Source of the DNA: Variovorax sp.
GTDB taxonomy: Bacteria > Pseudomonadota > Gammaproteobacteria > Burkholderiales > Burkholderiaceae_C
Assembly: GCA_017744285.1 (NCBI GenBank)
Contig: JAGIBP010000002.1
Coordinates: 1 to 64,000 of the forward strand
Length of the DNA: 64,000 nt
Direction: 5' to 3'
A model generated the notes under the pieces. It was not told where the DNA came from and made no database searches. It saw only the letters and a list, made by a program, of their open reading frames with translations. The position numbers and the translations under genes were made by a program. Of the stretch, positions 25,901-34,134 are shown piece by piece. Position 1 is the first letter of the stretch. Every line of letters begins with the position of its first letter.

Positions 25901-25957
25901 TGCGATCGCGCCCGCGGCCCCAATACTGGAGACCCTTGATCGACCGAAGGAAACGCC

Positions 25958-26470
25958 ATGTACCAGCGAATTCTCGTCCCCGTCGACGGCAGCGAGCCCT
26001 CGAACCGCGGGCTGGAGGAAGCCATCCGCATCGCGGCATCCACCCATGGGCAGCTTCGGTTGTTCCATGTGATCGACGACCTCTCGTTCGCGCTCGCGCT
26101 GGGCAGCGACTCGGGCCTGTCGGGCGATCTGCTGGCCTCGCTGCGCGGGGAAGGCCGGAAGGTGCTCGATGCGGCGCAGGCGGCGGCGTCGGCGGCGGGC
26201 ATCGAAGCCGACACTCGTCTGAGCGACGCCTTTCCCGGCGCGGTCCAGGACAAGGTCGCGGCCGAGGCGCGCGAATGGGGTGCGGACCTGATCGTGCTGG
26301 GCACGCATGGACGCCGCGGAGCCGCGCGGCTGATGCTGGGCAGCGGTGCCGAGCGCATCCTGCGCACCGCGCCAGTGCCGGTACTGCTCGTGCGCGCACA
26401 GGAGGAGCAAGGGCCTACCGCCGAGATGCTGCGCGCCAGCGCGTCCATGCTCGCCGCCGCAGGCGAATGA
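25958..26470 (+). CDS. Universal stress protein (UspA family), single domain
   Basis: 170 residues. One Usp domain with the ATP-binding run VLGTHGRRG followed by LGSGAERILR and VPVLLVR, so an ATP-binding type is likely. N-terminal MYQRILVPVDGS is typical. Cytoplasmic, function in survival under stress or low oxygen. Its own promoter carries a class II FNR-type box. Convergent with the MCE operon. Confidence 0.95.
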   Translation: MYQRILVPVDGSEPSNRGLEEAIRIAASTHGQLRLFHVIDDLSFALALGSDSGLSGDLLASLRGEGRKVLDAAQAAASAAGIEADTRLSDAFPGAVQDKVAAEAREWGADLIVLGTHGRRGAARLMLGSGAERILRTAPVPVLLVRAQEEQGPTAEMLRASASMLAAAGE

Positions 26471-26549
26471 CGCCTCCGGCCCTGCCGCCACGACCTTCGA
26501 TCGCGGGGGTCGACTCCCACCAGCAGCCGATCATTCCGACCCCGCGCGG

Positions 26550-27176
26550 CTAGCGGACCGAGGCGGCGCAGAACCGCGCGAGTTCGGAAAGCACCTGGCC
26601 GGCCGCCCGCTGGGCGGCGACCACGCCGGCGTAGGGATCGTCGGCCGTCGCATCCACGCGCGCGTCGAACTCGCGGCTCGCGATGACCTTGCGGCTCGCG
26701 GCATCGATCAGGGCCGCGCGGAGCGTGAGCCGCACATGGCTCGGCGTCGTCGAGAAATCCTGCTGCAGCCGCACGAGTTCGGATTCCAGCCGGTACTGGC
26801 CCGTCGCCGAGGTGGGCGCGCCCAGGACGGCATGGAACGCGCCCGTGCCTTCGATGGCGCGCGCCATCTTCGGGGCGAGCATGTTCGACGGGGTGTCGAC
26901 CCACTGGTGATGCGCGAAGAACTCGATCTCGTAAGGGCGTCGCACATAGACCATCTGCGAAGTGTCGAAGCCCGGCGCGGCACGTGGAGGTTCGACGATC
27001 AAGGTGCGCGCGGCCGCGGCCGGGGCCGCCGCCGCGGCTTCCTCGCCGTCGCCGGCCAGCGCGAACAGTGCGGGCGCGGCCGCCGGCTCCGGCAGCAGCG
27101 CCCTGGCGCAGCCGCCCGCAAACGCCGTCACGCCGATCAGTGCCGCGCAGGCGAGCCGGCGGGCGGCCCGCGTCAC
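26550..27176 (-). CDS. ABC-type transport auxiliary lipoprotein (PqiC/DUF330-like)
   Basis: 208 residues. Lipobox FAGGC at about residues 19-23 marks an outer-membrane or periplasmic lipoprotein. The body fits the ABC_trans_aux family that works with MCE lipid-transport systems (Tyr-rich YVRRPYEIEFFAHHQW, then LRAALIDAASRKVIASREF). The start is GTG 27176, overlapping the stop of the MCE gene (GTGA). Last gene of the five-gene operon. Confidence 0.85.
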   Translation of the reverse strand: MTRAARRLACAALIGVTAFAGGCARALLPEPAAAPALFALAGDGEEAAAAAPAAAARTLIVEPPRAAPGFDTSQMVYVRRPYEIEFFAHHQWVDTPSNMLAPKMARAIEGTGAFHAVLGAPTSATGQYRLESELVRLQQDFSTTPSHVRLTLRAALIDAASRKVIASREFDARVDATADDPYAGVVAAQRAAGQVLSELARFCAASVR

Positions 27177-28111
27177 GGACGGGCCCCTTCGCCGGGGCCC
27201 GGCTTTCTCGGGGGCGCTCCCACCAGCAGGCTGTTCGGATTGCGCTCGGTCTGGTCGCTGAGGCGGCGCAGCGAAACGGCGAGCTGGTTCATCTCGCCGA
27301 GCAATTGCGCGAGCGCGGGCGCGGCATCGGAACTGATGTCCTGGACGCTGCCCGCGGCCGCCTCGACGCCGCGCCCCACGCGGTCGCTCGCGGCGCTGAC
27401 CCGGCCCGCCATCCGGTCGACCGAGTCGGCGGCGACCGCGACCCGCTCGACCGCCCGGCCCAACTGCTCGCTGGCGCGGGCGGTGTTGCGCGCGGTGCGC
27501 GACGCGTCGGCGATGCCGCTGGCGAGCGCCGCCTGCTGCGCGGCCAGCGTGCGGGTCAAGGTCGCGGTGTCCGCCAGCATCTGCTTCAGGGCCGCCCGCG
27601 TCTCGGCGTCGAAGGTGGTGTTGAGGTTGGTCGACATGCGGTCCACGCTCGTCAGCACCGTGGACAGCACGCTTTCGAGCCGCGTGCTGAGCGACGGCCT
27701 GGAGCGGATGGTGGGAATCTCGCCACCGCTCGCGGCGCGAAGCGGCGGCGAAGCGGGCCGCCCGCCGCCGAGTTCGACGTAGGCGATGCCGGTGAGCCCC
27801 TGCGTCCTCAGGACGGCCTCGGTGTCGATCCTGATGGGCGTTCCCTGCTCGACGAGGAAGCGCAGGCGCACCTGGCTCGAATCCGAGGGGTCGATCGCGA
27901 TCTCCTTGACCTTTCCCACATCGACGCCGAGGTACTTCACCGGGGCGTCCACGTTCAGGCCCGACACCGATTCGCGCATGATCGTCTGGTAGGTGCCGTA
28001 GCGCTTGCCGCCCTGCGCGCCGGCGGCGAGCCACAGCACGCCGGCCAGAAGCGCGAGGCCCAGCACCAGCACGAACGCGCCCACCAGCGTGTAGTTCACC
28101 TTGTCGTCCAT
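27173..28111 (-). CDS. MCE/MlaD-family lipid-transport protein
   Basis: 312 residues. One N-terminal TM helix (about 8-30), then an MCE domain (about 40-115; VSGLNVDAPVKYLGVDVGKV) and a long helical C-terminal part with regular hydrophobic spacing. Such proteins form hexameric rings in the periplasm that carry phospholipids. It overlaps the ATPase gene by 16 bp and the lipoprotein gene by 4 bp. Confidence 0.9.
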   Translation of the reverse strand: MDDKVNYTLVGAFVLVLGLALLAGVLWLAAGAQGGKRYGTYQTIMRESVSGLNVDAPVKYLGVDVGKVKEIAIDPSDSSQVRLRFLVEQGTPIRIDTEAVLRTQGLTGIAYVELGGGRPASPPLRAASGGEIPTIRSRPSLSTRLESVLSTVLTSVDRMSTNLNTTFDAETRAALKQMLADTATLTRTLAAQQAALASGIADASRTARNTARASEQLGRAVERVAVAADSVDRMAGRVSAASDRVGRGVEAAAGSVQDISSDAAPALAQLLGEMNQLAVSLRRLSDQTERNPNSLLVGAPPRKPGPGEGARP

Positions 28112-28911
28112 GCCGGCTCCTTGCTGTCGCCGCGCGCCTGCGCGGCGGACGCGGCGGCCCGCCGTTGACGCGGGCCTTCGAAATAGCCGCGCACGATCGG
28201 GTGTTCATGCCGCGACAGCGCCTGCATCGATCCGCTGGCCAGCACGCGCCCCTCGCCCAGGACCGCGACCCGGTCGCAGGCCTGCCACAGCAGGTCGAGG
28301 TCGTGCGTGATGATCACGATCGTCAAGCCGTAGAGGGCATGCGTGCGAAGGATCAGTTCGCTCACCCCGGCGGCGCTGTCGGGGTCCAGGCCGGAGGTGG
28401 GCTCGTCGAGGAACAGCAGCTCGGGGTCGAGCGCGAGGGCGCGTGCCAGCGACGCGCGCTTGAGCATGCCCCCGCTGAACTCGCCCGGGCGCTTCAGGCC
28501 GGCGTCCGGCGGCAGGCCGGTCTGGGACAGTTTCCACTCGGCGATGCGGTCGATCAGCGCGCGATCGAGCCGGCTGTGCTCGCGCAGCGGCAGGCCGATG
28601 TTCTCGCGCACGCTGAGCGCGCTGAACAGGCCCCCGTGCTGGAACATCACGCCCCAGCGAAGCCGAAGCGCGTGCGCCTGCCGCACATCGAGGGTGGCGG
28701 TGTCGTGGCCGAACAGATGGATCGACCCGGAGGTCTGCCGCTGGAGCAGGATCATTTCACGCATGAGCACCGACTTGCCCGAGCCGCTGCCCCCGGCGAT
28801 CGCGAGGATCTCGCCGCGGCGCACCTCCAGGTCGAGGTCGGTGTGCACCGCATGGCGGCCGAAGCGCGTGCAGACCTTGTTCATCGTGATGACCGTGTCC
28901 GGCGGCGCCAT
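28096..28911 (-). CDS. MCE-system ABC ATPase (MlaF-like)
   Basis: 271 residues. Walker A GGSGSGKS, signature FSGGMLKR, Walker B LLFLDEPTSGLDP and switch His IITHD are intact. It would drive the STAS-fused permease upstream. ATG 28911 (MAPPDTVITMNKV) is preferred; the longer frame runs into the permease gene. The C-terminal 20 residues overlap the MCE gene. Confidence 0.92.
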   Translation of the reverse strand: MAPPDTVITMNKVCTRFGRHAVHTDLDLEVRRGEILAIAGGSGSGKSVLMREMILLQRQTSGSIHLFGHDTATLDVRQAHALRLRWGVMFQHGGLFSALSVRENIGLPLREHSRLDRALIDRIAEWKLSQTGLPPDAGLKRPGEFSGGMLKRASLARALALDPELLFLDEPTSGLDPDSAAGVSELILRTHALYGLTIVIITHDLDLLWQACDRVAVLGEGRVLASGSMQALSRHEHPIVRGYFEGPRQRRAAASAAQARGDSKEPAWTTR

Positions 28912-28924
28912 GGGTCGGGCGGCT

Positions 28925-30025
28925 CTACAGGTCGAGCATGTTGAACGCGACGGAGAAGAGGGCATCCGCCACGATCACCAGGAAGATCGACTGCACCACG
29001 CTCTTCGTGGTCTGCCGGCCCACGCTGTCGGCGCTGCCGCGCGTGCGGAAGCCCTGGAAGCAGCCGATCAGCGCGATCACCACCGCGAACACGAGCGACT
29101 TGCCGATGCCCACCAGCAGCGTGGTGCCGTGCATCTCGCGGCCGAAGCGGTCGATGAACTCGGGAAATCCGATGTCCAGCTGCAACCTGGCCATCACCAT
29201 GCCGCCCAGCACGCCGGTCACGTCCGCGAACACGGTCAGCAGCGGCAGCGCGACCGCCAGCGCCAGCACCTTCGGCAGCACGAGCAGTTCGATCGGATCG
29301 ATCGCGATGGTCTTCATCGCATCGATCTCCTCGGTCACGACCATGGTGCCGATCTGGGCCGCGTAGGCGGAGCCGGAACGGCCCGCGATGATGATCGCGC
29401 TGATCAGCGGCGCGAACTCGCGCAGCATGGCGTAGCCGACCAGGTCGACCACGAAGACGTTCGCGCCGTAGTGCCTCAGCTGGTCGGCGCCCTGGTAGGC
29501 CACCACCACGCCGAGCAGGAACGAGGTCAGGCCGATGATGGGCAGTGCGTCGAAGCCGTCGATCTGGATGTTGCGCAGCACCGTTCGCCACCGGATGCGG
29601 CGCGGGTTCGCGAGCAGCCCCAGCGCGGCCATGGCGGCCTCCCCGACGAAGTGCAGGAGCCCGAGCGCCTCCTGCACCGCTGCATCGGCATGGCGGCCCA
29701 GCCGCGCCAGGGGCGGGGCGCCCGGCGGCTGCGGGAGCGCGCGGTCGGGCTGCTCGCCGACCAGGCTCATCAGCGTCTGCATGCGCGGCGGCCAGTTGCG
29801 CAGCGATGCGGTCGCGCCTTGCCGCCGCATCCAGCTGTGCAGGACCCATACGCCCGCGCTGTCGATGGCGGCGAGCGACGCGCCATCCAGAACGATCGGA
29901 CCGGCGCCGCAGGCGAGCGCGTCGAGCGTGCCGGGCATGTCGCCCAGCCCGCGCGCCGTCCAGTTCCCGGCCAGGGACCACCCGCCTGCGGCGAGCGGCG
30001 ACATGCTTGCGGGCAGCGAGTCCAT
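28925..30025 (-). CDS. MlaE-family permease with fused N-terminal STAS domain
   Basis: 366 residues. Residues about 10-95 resemble a STAS/MlaB domain (IVLDGASLAAIDSAGVWVL), and about 115-366 are an MlaE permease with five or six membrane segments (EFAPLISAIIIAGRSGSAYAAQIGTM). The fusion removes the need for a separate MlaB. Inner-membrane part of a lipid ABC transporter, 27 bp after the small gene and 13 bp before the ATPase gene. Confidence 0.92.
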   Translation of the reverse strand: MDSLPASMSPLAAGGWSLAGNWTARGLGDMPGTLDALACGAGPIVLDGASLAAIDSAGVWVLHSWMRRQGATASLRNWPPRMQTLMSLVGEQPDRALPQPPGAPPLARLGRHADAAVQEALGLLHFVGEAAMAALGLLANPRRIRWRTVLRNIQIDGFDALPIIGLTSFLLGVVVAYQGADQLRHYGANVFVVDLVGYAMLREFAPLISAIIIAGRSGSAYAAQIGTMVVTEEIDAMKTIAIDPIELLVLPKVLALAVALPLLTVFADVTGVLGGMVMARLQLDIGFPEFIDRFGREMHGTTLLVGIGKSLVFAVVIALIGCFQGFRTRGSADSVGRQTTKSVVQSIFLVIVADALFSVAFNMLDL

Positions 30026-30052
30026 GGGCGAGGGCGGATGGGCCGGCGCCCA

Positions 30053-30259
30053 TCAGACTGCGCGGCAGCGCACCGCGGGCCAGGCGACCTCCACGCCGAT
30101 CATGGCGCGGGCGTAGAAGTAGTTGAGGCGCCCGCGTTCGCTGAGCGCGTCGAGGTCGACGCGGCCCATCCCGTCGCAGGGGAAGCTGTAGGAGCGCCGG
30201 TCGGCGAAAAGGGCGTCGAAGCGCAGTTCGAAGGCACCGTCGGCAGATGAGTGGGCCAT
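30053..30259 (-). CDS. Small protein of unknown function heading the MCE operon
   Basis: 68 residues, not recognised. No signal peptide or membrane helix; acidic-basic mixed, with RRSYSFPCDGMGRVDLDALSE. The ATG at 30259 is set by CAGGAGACTCAC just upstream; an ATG at 30295 would ignore that site. Its end is 27 bp from the permease gene, so it probably leads that operon. Confidence 0.65.
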   Translation of the reverse strand: MAHSSADGAFELRFDALFADRRSYSFPCDGMGRVDLDALSERGRLNYFYARAMIGVEVAWPAVRCRAV

Positions 30260-30381
30260 GTGAGTCTCCTGATGGAAGTGGTCCCGTGATGCCAATCTAG
30301 CCGGGGCACGTCACGGGGCCATCAATGGCGGGAAACGGAAGGCAACACTGCGTGAACGGCGGGTGTCGACGCCGGGGGCGC

Positions 30382-31032
30382 TCAGTCGATCGTCAGGTCG
30401 TTGACCACCGAGCGAACGCCCGGTGCCGACCACGCGGCACCCTGCACCGCGTCGAGTTCCGCCCACGAGTGGACCTTGCCCTTGAGGCGCACTTCGGACC
30501 CCTCCACGCTGACCTGGATGCGATCGGCCTCGCGCGTGGCCTGGCGCGAAAGTGCATCGTGAAGCCGCTTCTCGACGTCGACCGCCTTCACCTTGGGGAT
30601 GATCCTGACCGCGTTCGTGACACCGGTGACGCCCATGAGGTTGCGCACCGCGCGTTCGGCGGCCCGGCGCTGGTACTCCCACTCGACCTCGCCGTCGAGC
30701 GTGATCCAGCCGTTCTCCACCATCGGCTTGATCTTGCCGGCCGGCACGAGCACCGACCATTCGAGGCCGCGCTCGGCGGCCATCGCGATGTCGGCGTCCG
30801 GGCGCGTATCGGCCGCCGGCAGCTTGACGGTCATCTCGATCGCCAGTGCCTTGACGCCCTTGACGCGGCGCGCGGCGGCTTCGGCCGCGTGCTTTTCCGC
30901 GTGGTTGGCGACGTGGCCGGTCAGCGTGACGACGCCGTCCGCGGCGATGACGCCGATGTGTGCCGGATTGACCGCGGGTTCCCAGTCCAGTTCGGCCTGG
31001 ACATCGTTCCTGAGTTGTGCATCGGATCGCAT
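30382..31032 (-). CDS. Three-BON-domain protein (OsmY-like), copy 1
   Basis: 216 residues, no signal peptide. Three BON domains at about 3-70, 78-145 and 147-214, each with the V(T/K)L-G-V core (VVTLTGHVANHAEKHAAE, WITLDGEVEWEYQRRAAE, EVRLKGKVHSWAELDAV). BON domains bind membranes or phospholipid. ATG 31032 lies seven bases after AAAGGA; an ATG at 31038 would be too close. It is divergent from a paralogue of the same length with one FNR-type box between them. Confidence 0.92.
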   Translation of the reverse strand: MRSDAQLRNDVQAELDWEPAVNPAHIGVIAADGVVTLTGHVANHAEKHAAEAAARRVKGVKALAIEMTVKLPAADTRPDADIAMAAERGLEWSVLVPAGKIKPMVENGWITLDGEVEWEYQRRAAERAVRNLMGVTGVTNAVRIIPKVKAVDVEKRLHDALSRQATREADRIQVSVEGSEVRLKGKVHSWAELDAVQGAAWSAPGVRSVVNDLTID

Positions 31033-31091
31033 GGGCATTTCCTTTCGTTGAATGGGCAACGCCCACTCTAGGCAGCAGCAGGCGCATCGGC

Positions 31092-31105
31092 TTGCGTTGG
31101 ATCAA
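31092..31105. promoter_or_regulatory. Shared FNR/FixK-type box TTGCG-TTGG-ATCAA between divergent BON genes
   Basis: A -10-like hexamer lies 31 bp from the box centre on each side: TAGAGT (31065-31070, minus strand) and TACGAT (31127-31132, plus strand). One bound dimer could thus start both transcripts. Confidence 0.65.
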
Positions 31106-31207
31106 CCGGCAAGCGGCTCGGGCTTCTACGATGCGCGAACGTGCAGGCGCCGGCCGCCTCCACCCGGGGGCGACGCGAGAGATGAACCACCACCGGAAAG
31201 GTCGATC

Positions 31208-31858
31208 ATGAAGACGGATGCGCAACTCAAGAAGGATGTGGAGAGCGAACTCGAGTGGGACCCGGCGATCAACGCGGCCCATATCGGGGTCATGGCGCAG
31301 AACGGCGTCGTCACCGTGACCGGGCACCTCGGCACCTATGGGGAGAAGTTCCTGGTCGAGCGTGCGGTGCAGCGCGTGCAGGGCGTGAGGGCGCTGGCGC
31401 TGGAGCTGGATGTCAAGCTCGCCCCCAGCCACACGCGAAGCGACTCCGAGATCGCCGCTGCCGCGGAGGACGCGCTGACGTGGAACGCGCAGGTGCCGGC
31501 AGGTATCCGCCTGAAGGTCGAGCAAGGCTGGATCACGCTCCAGGGCGACGTGGAATGGGACTACCAGCGCAATGCGGCCGCGCGCGCCGTGCGAACGCTC
31601 AAGGGGGTGGTCGGTATCAGCAACAACATCGTGTTGAAGCAGCGGCCCGTGCAGTCCAGCGTGAAGGCAAGGATCCGAGATGCGCTAGTACGCCAGGCGG
31701 AAAGCGAGGCGCAGCACATCGACGTGCTGCTCGATGGATCGGAGGCCCGGTTGCGGGGCACCGTGCACTCCTGGCCCGAGCGCGCGGCGGCGCAGGGCGC
31801 CGCGTGGTCCGCGGCGGGCGTGACCAGCGTCGTCAACGAGCTGAAGGTCTCGAGCTGA
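31208..31858 (+). CDS. Three-BON-domain protein (OsmY-like), copy 2
   Basis: 216 residues and clearly paralogous to the divergent gene (MKTDAQLKKDVESELEWDP against MRSDAQLRNDVQAELDWEP). Three BON domains in the same order, last one EARLRGTVHSWPERAAA. No signal peptide. The ATG at 31208 follows GGAAAGG. The acyl-CoA/AMP ligase gene starts 19 bp downstream, so both share the box at 31092. Confidence 0.92.
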   Translation: MKTDAQLKKDVESELEWDPAINAAHIGVMAQNGVVTVTGHLGTYGEKFLVERAVQRVQGVRALALELDVKLAPSHTRSDSEIAAAAEDALTWNAQVPAGIRLKVEQGWITLQGDVEWDYQRNAAARAVRTLKGVVGISNNIVLKQRPVQSSVKARIRDALVRQAESEAQHIDVLLDGSEARLRGTVHSWPERAAAQGAAWSAAGVTSVVNELKVSS

Positions 31859-31877
31859 GTTCCGCCGGAAGACCGCC

Positions 31878-33296
31878 GTGCCCCTCGTCATGCCGCCGCC
31901 GATCGACCCTGTGCTCTGGGGGGCGATCGCGGCGGACGTCGCCATGGCATCGACGGCCGATGCCGGGGGCCTGGCGCAGCGGCGCGAACAGCGCCTGCGC
32001 CGCCTGCTGGCCCGCGCCAGGGACCGCTCGCCGTACTACCGGCGCGCACTGGAACGCCGCGATGTCGAGAAGGCCAGGCTCGACGAGCTGCCGATCGTCC
32101 GCAAGGCCGAGCTGATGCGCCGCTTCGACGAATGGGTCACGGAGCCGGCCATCCGGCTCGACACCCTTCGGCACTTCATCTCGGACGCCAGCCGCATTGC
32201 CGAGCCCTACCTGGATCGCTATGTCGTCTGGGAGAGTTCCGGCAGCAGCGGGGAGCCGGCGGTCTTCGTGCAGGATGCGCTCTCGCTGGCGGTGTTCGAT
32301 GCCCTGGATGCCATACGCCGGCCGATGCTGCGGCCATCGCGCCGCTGGCTCGACCCCTGGGGCTGGGGCGAGCGGATCGCCTTTGTCGGCGCGACGAGCG
32401 GCCACTTCGCGAGCACGGTGTCGATGGAGCGTCTGCGGCGGCTCAACCCTGCGCTGGCGCAGCAATTGCGTTGCATTTCCTTCATGCAGCCGTTGAAGGA
32501 CATCGTCCGGCAGATCGACGCCATGGCGCCGACCGTCATCGCCACCTACCCGAGCGCGGCGGCGCTGCTGGCGCAGGAACGGCTGCAAGGGCGCATGCGG
32601 ACGGTGCCGCGAGAGATGTGGACCGGCGGAGAGCACTTGTCGCCCGCCACGCGCGAGCTCATCGGCCGGGCCTTCGGGTGTGCGCTGGCCGACAGCTATG
32701 GCGCCTCCGAGTTCCTGTCGATTGCCTTCCAGTGCGAGCACGGCGCCCTGCATCTCAACAGCGATTGGGCCATCCTCGAACCGATCGACAGCCGGGGGCG
32801 TCCGGTCCCGCCAGGCGAGGCGGGCGCCACGGTGCTGCTGACCAATCTCGCCAACCAGGTTCAGCCGATCATCCGGTACGACCTGGGCGACCGCGTGGTC
32901 CTGCACGCGAACCGGTGTGCGTGCGGTTCCCCTTTGCCCGTGATCGAGGTCGAGGGTCGCTGCGAGGACACGCTCTGCCTGGGGAGCGGGCGCACCGGCT
33001 CCGTCCGCGTGCTTCCCCTGGCACTGAGCACCGCCATCGAGGAGGAGGCCGGGCTCTTCGACTTCCAGGTAGTCCAGAACGGACCCTGCGATCTGCTGCT
33101 GCGCACCGGGTCGCAGGACGCCGGGGCCGTTCTCATGCTTCGAAAGGCGCAGCGCGTGCTGGACGAATTCCTGCGATCGCAGGGCGCCACGGGCGTTCGC
33201 ATCGCGTGCCGTGCCGGAGAGCCGGGCCAGCTTGGCCGCAGCGGCAAGATGTCGCGCGTGGTGGCCGCCTCGACGCCATCGCCCGGGGGGCCATGA
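31878..33296 (+). CDS. PaaK-like AMP-dependent ligase (phenylacetate-CoA ligase family)
   Basis: 472 residues. N-terminal RDRSPYYRRALE is typical of the family; P-loop WESSGSSGEPAVF, adenylation motif DSYGASEF and the Cys-rich CACGSPLPVIEVEGR follow. It should adenylate a carboxylic acid, but the acceptor (CoA, amine or protein) is not known. Start GTG 31878 with GGAAG six bases before; ATG 31890 is an alternative. Second gene of the BON operon, an unusual place for such a ligase. Confidence 0.85.
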   Translation: MPLVMPPPIDPVLWGAIAADVAMASTADAGGLAQRREQRLRRLLARARDRSPYYRRALERRDVEKARLDELPIVRKAELMRRFDEWVTEPAIRLDTLRHFISDASRIAEPYLDRYVVWESSGSSGEPAVFVQDALSLAVFDALDAIRRPMLRPSRRWLDPWGWGERIAFVGATSGHFASTVSMERLRRLNPALAQQLRCISFMQPLKDIVRQIDAMAPTVIATYPSAAALLAQERLQGRMRTVPREMWTGGEHLSPATRELIGRAFGCALADSYGASEFLSIAFQCEHGALHLNSDWAILEPIDSRGRPVPPGEAGATVLLTNLANQVQPIIRYDLGDRVVLHANRCACGSPLPVIEVEGRCEDTLCLGSGRTGSVRVLPLALSTAIEEEAGLFDFQVVQNGPCDLLLRTGSQDAGAVLMLRKAQRVLDEFLRSQGATGVRIACRAGEPGQLGRSGKMSRVVAASTPSPGGP

Positions 33297-33341
33297 AGGC
33301 CGGATCCAGGCCGCCCGGCAGCGCCCCGCTAGCCTGGGTTG

Positions 33342-34049
33342 TCAGGCGCTGCGCAACGTGTGGATCAGCACCGCTTGCATGATGCGCCGATGGTTGTCCT
33401 GCACGGCGTCTGGATCGACCGCGGCGCCGTCGATCCAGAGCGTCCAGTGGCCGGGCTGGGAGGCGTCCGCGATGGCGGCGGCTTCATCGGCCCCCACAGG
33501 GGCGTGCGCCTTCTTGAAGATCGAAATGCCCATGGCGCGAGCGGCCGCCGCGAACATCCGGGCTCGCCGTGGGCGCGCGTTCCCGATGAAGACAACCCAC
33601 CGGTCGGCCGGCGCCTGCCGCTCGCAAAGCGTCCACAGGTCCGCAATGACCCGGGCCGGATGAGAGTCGCGCGCCAGGCCGTGGAAGACGGGCACGCCCG
33701 CGTGCGACTGGATCTGGCGACGGATCGAACGGTCCAGATCGTCGCAGTCGATGCCGTCGTACATGCGGCCGAGCATGCGGGCCAGCGCGATCGCGTCATG
33801 GCCCGCATCGGCCGAGCGGTCGTGGATGAAATTCAGCAATGCCACTCGCGCCCCGACCTCTTCGGCGGCTTGCTTGAGCGGCGACCCTTCGGGCGCCCCC
33901 TCGGCACGCAGCAGTGCGAGGTTCGTGCCGCGCAACGGCAACGCCGACGACCGGCGCAGCCGGTCGGCAGTCGCGATGAGCGAGGCGATGTGGCCGGCGG
34001 AGGACAAGGCGTCGTCCGCCGCGAATCGCACGGCATGGGCAGTAGTCAC
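33342..34049 (-). CDS. Degenerate ornithine/aspartate carbamoyltransferase-like protein
   Basis: 235 residues against about 310-335 for the family. Kept features are ARMLGRMYDGI (residues 91-100), GVPVFHGLARDSHPARVIAD (118-137) and a shortened second domain with VVFIGNARPRR. The carbamoyl-phosphate motif STRTR is replaced by APEGS (52-56), and the HCLP loop of domain 2 is missing, so transferase activity is doubtful. The start is uncertain: GTG 34049 or 34058, or TTG 34124. FNR-type boxes at 34084 and 34111 overlap the longer option. A sensor or scaffold role is possible. Confidence 0.7.
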   Translation of the reverse strand: MTTAHAVRFAADDALSSAGHIASLIATADRLRRSSALPLRGTNLALLRAEGAPEGSPLKQAAEEVGARVALLNFIHDRSADAGHDAIALARMLGRMYDGIDCDDLDRSIRRQIQSHAGVPVFHGLARDSHPARVIADLWTLCERQAPADRWVVFIGNARPRRARMFAAAARAMGISIFKKAHAPVGADEAAAIADASQPGHWTLWIDGAAVDPDAVQDNHRRIMQAVLIHTLRSA

Positions 34050-34083
34050 GGTGACCACACTACGCCGGTTGCGAACGGCGCAC

Positions 34084-34097
34084 TTGACGGCGCTCAA
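34084..34097. promoter_or_regulatory. FNR/FixK-type box TTGAC-GGCG-CTCAA
   Basis: One base off the local consensus at the tenth position. A -10-like TAGTGT (34057-34062, minus strand) is centred 31 bp away. The inferred start near 34050 would make the carbamoyltransferase-like mRNA leaderless from GTG 34049. Confidence 0.5.
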
Positions 34098-34110
34098 GGC
34101 GCTCGCGCGC

Positions 34111-34124
34111 TTGCGCGAACGCAA
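34111..34124. promoter_or_regulatory. Second FNR/FixK-type box TTGCG-CGAA-CGCAA
   Basis: Perfect arms, 27 bp (centre to centre) further upstream from the box at 34084. It lies in the 10 to 25 bp before the hybrid-kinase stop codon. Possibly a second activator site. Confidence 0.45.
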
Positions 34125-34134
34125 CGCCCGCGAA

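Noticed and set aside
30312..30325. TTGAT-GGCC-CCGTG on the minus strand upstream of the MCE operon, read as an FNR half-site
   Set aside because: Only one arm matches, and the nearest -10-like hexamer (TAGATT, 30294-30299) is centred 22 bp away instead of 31-32.
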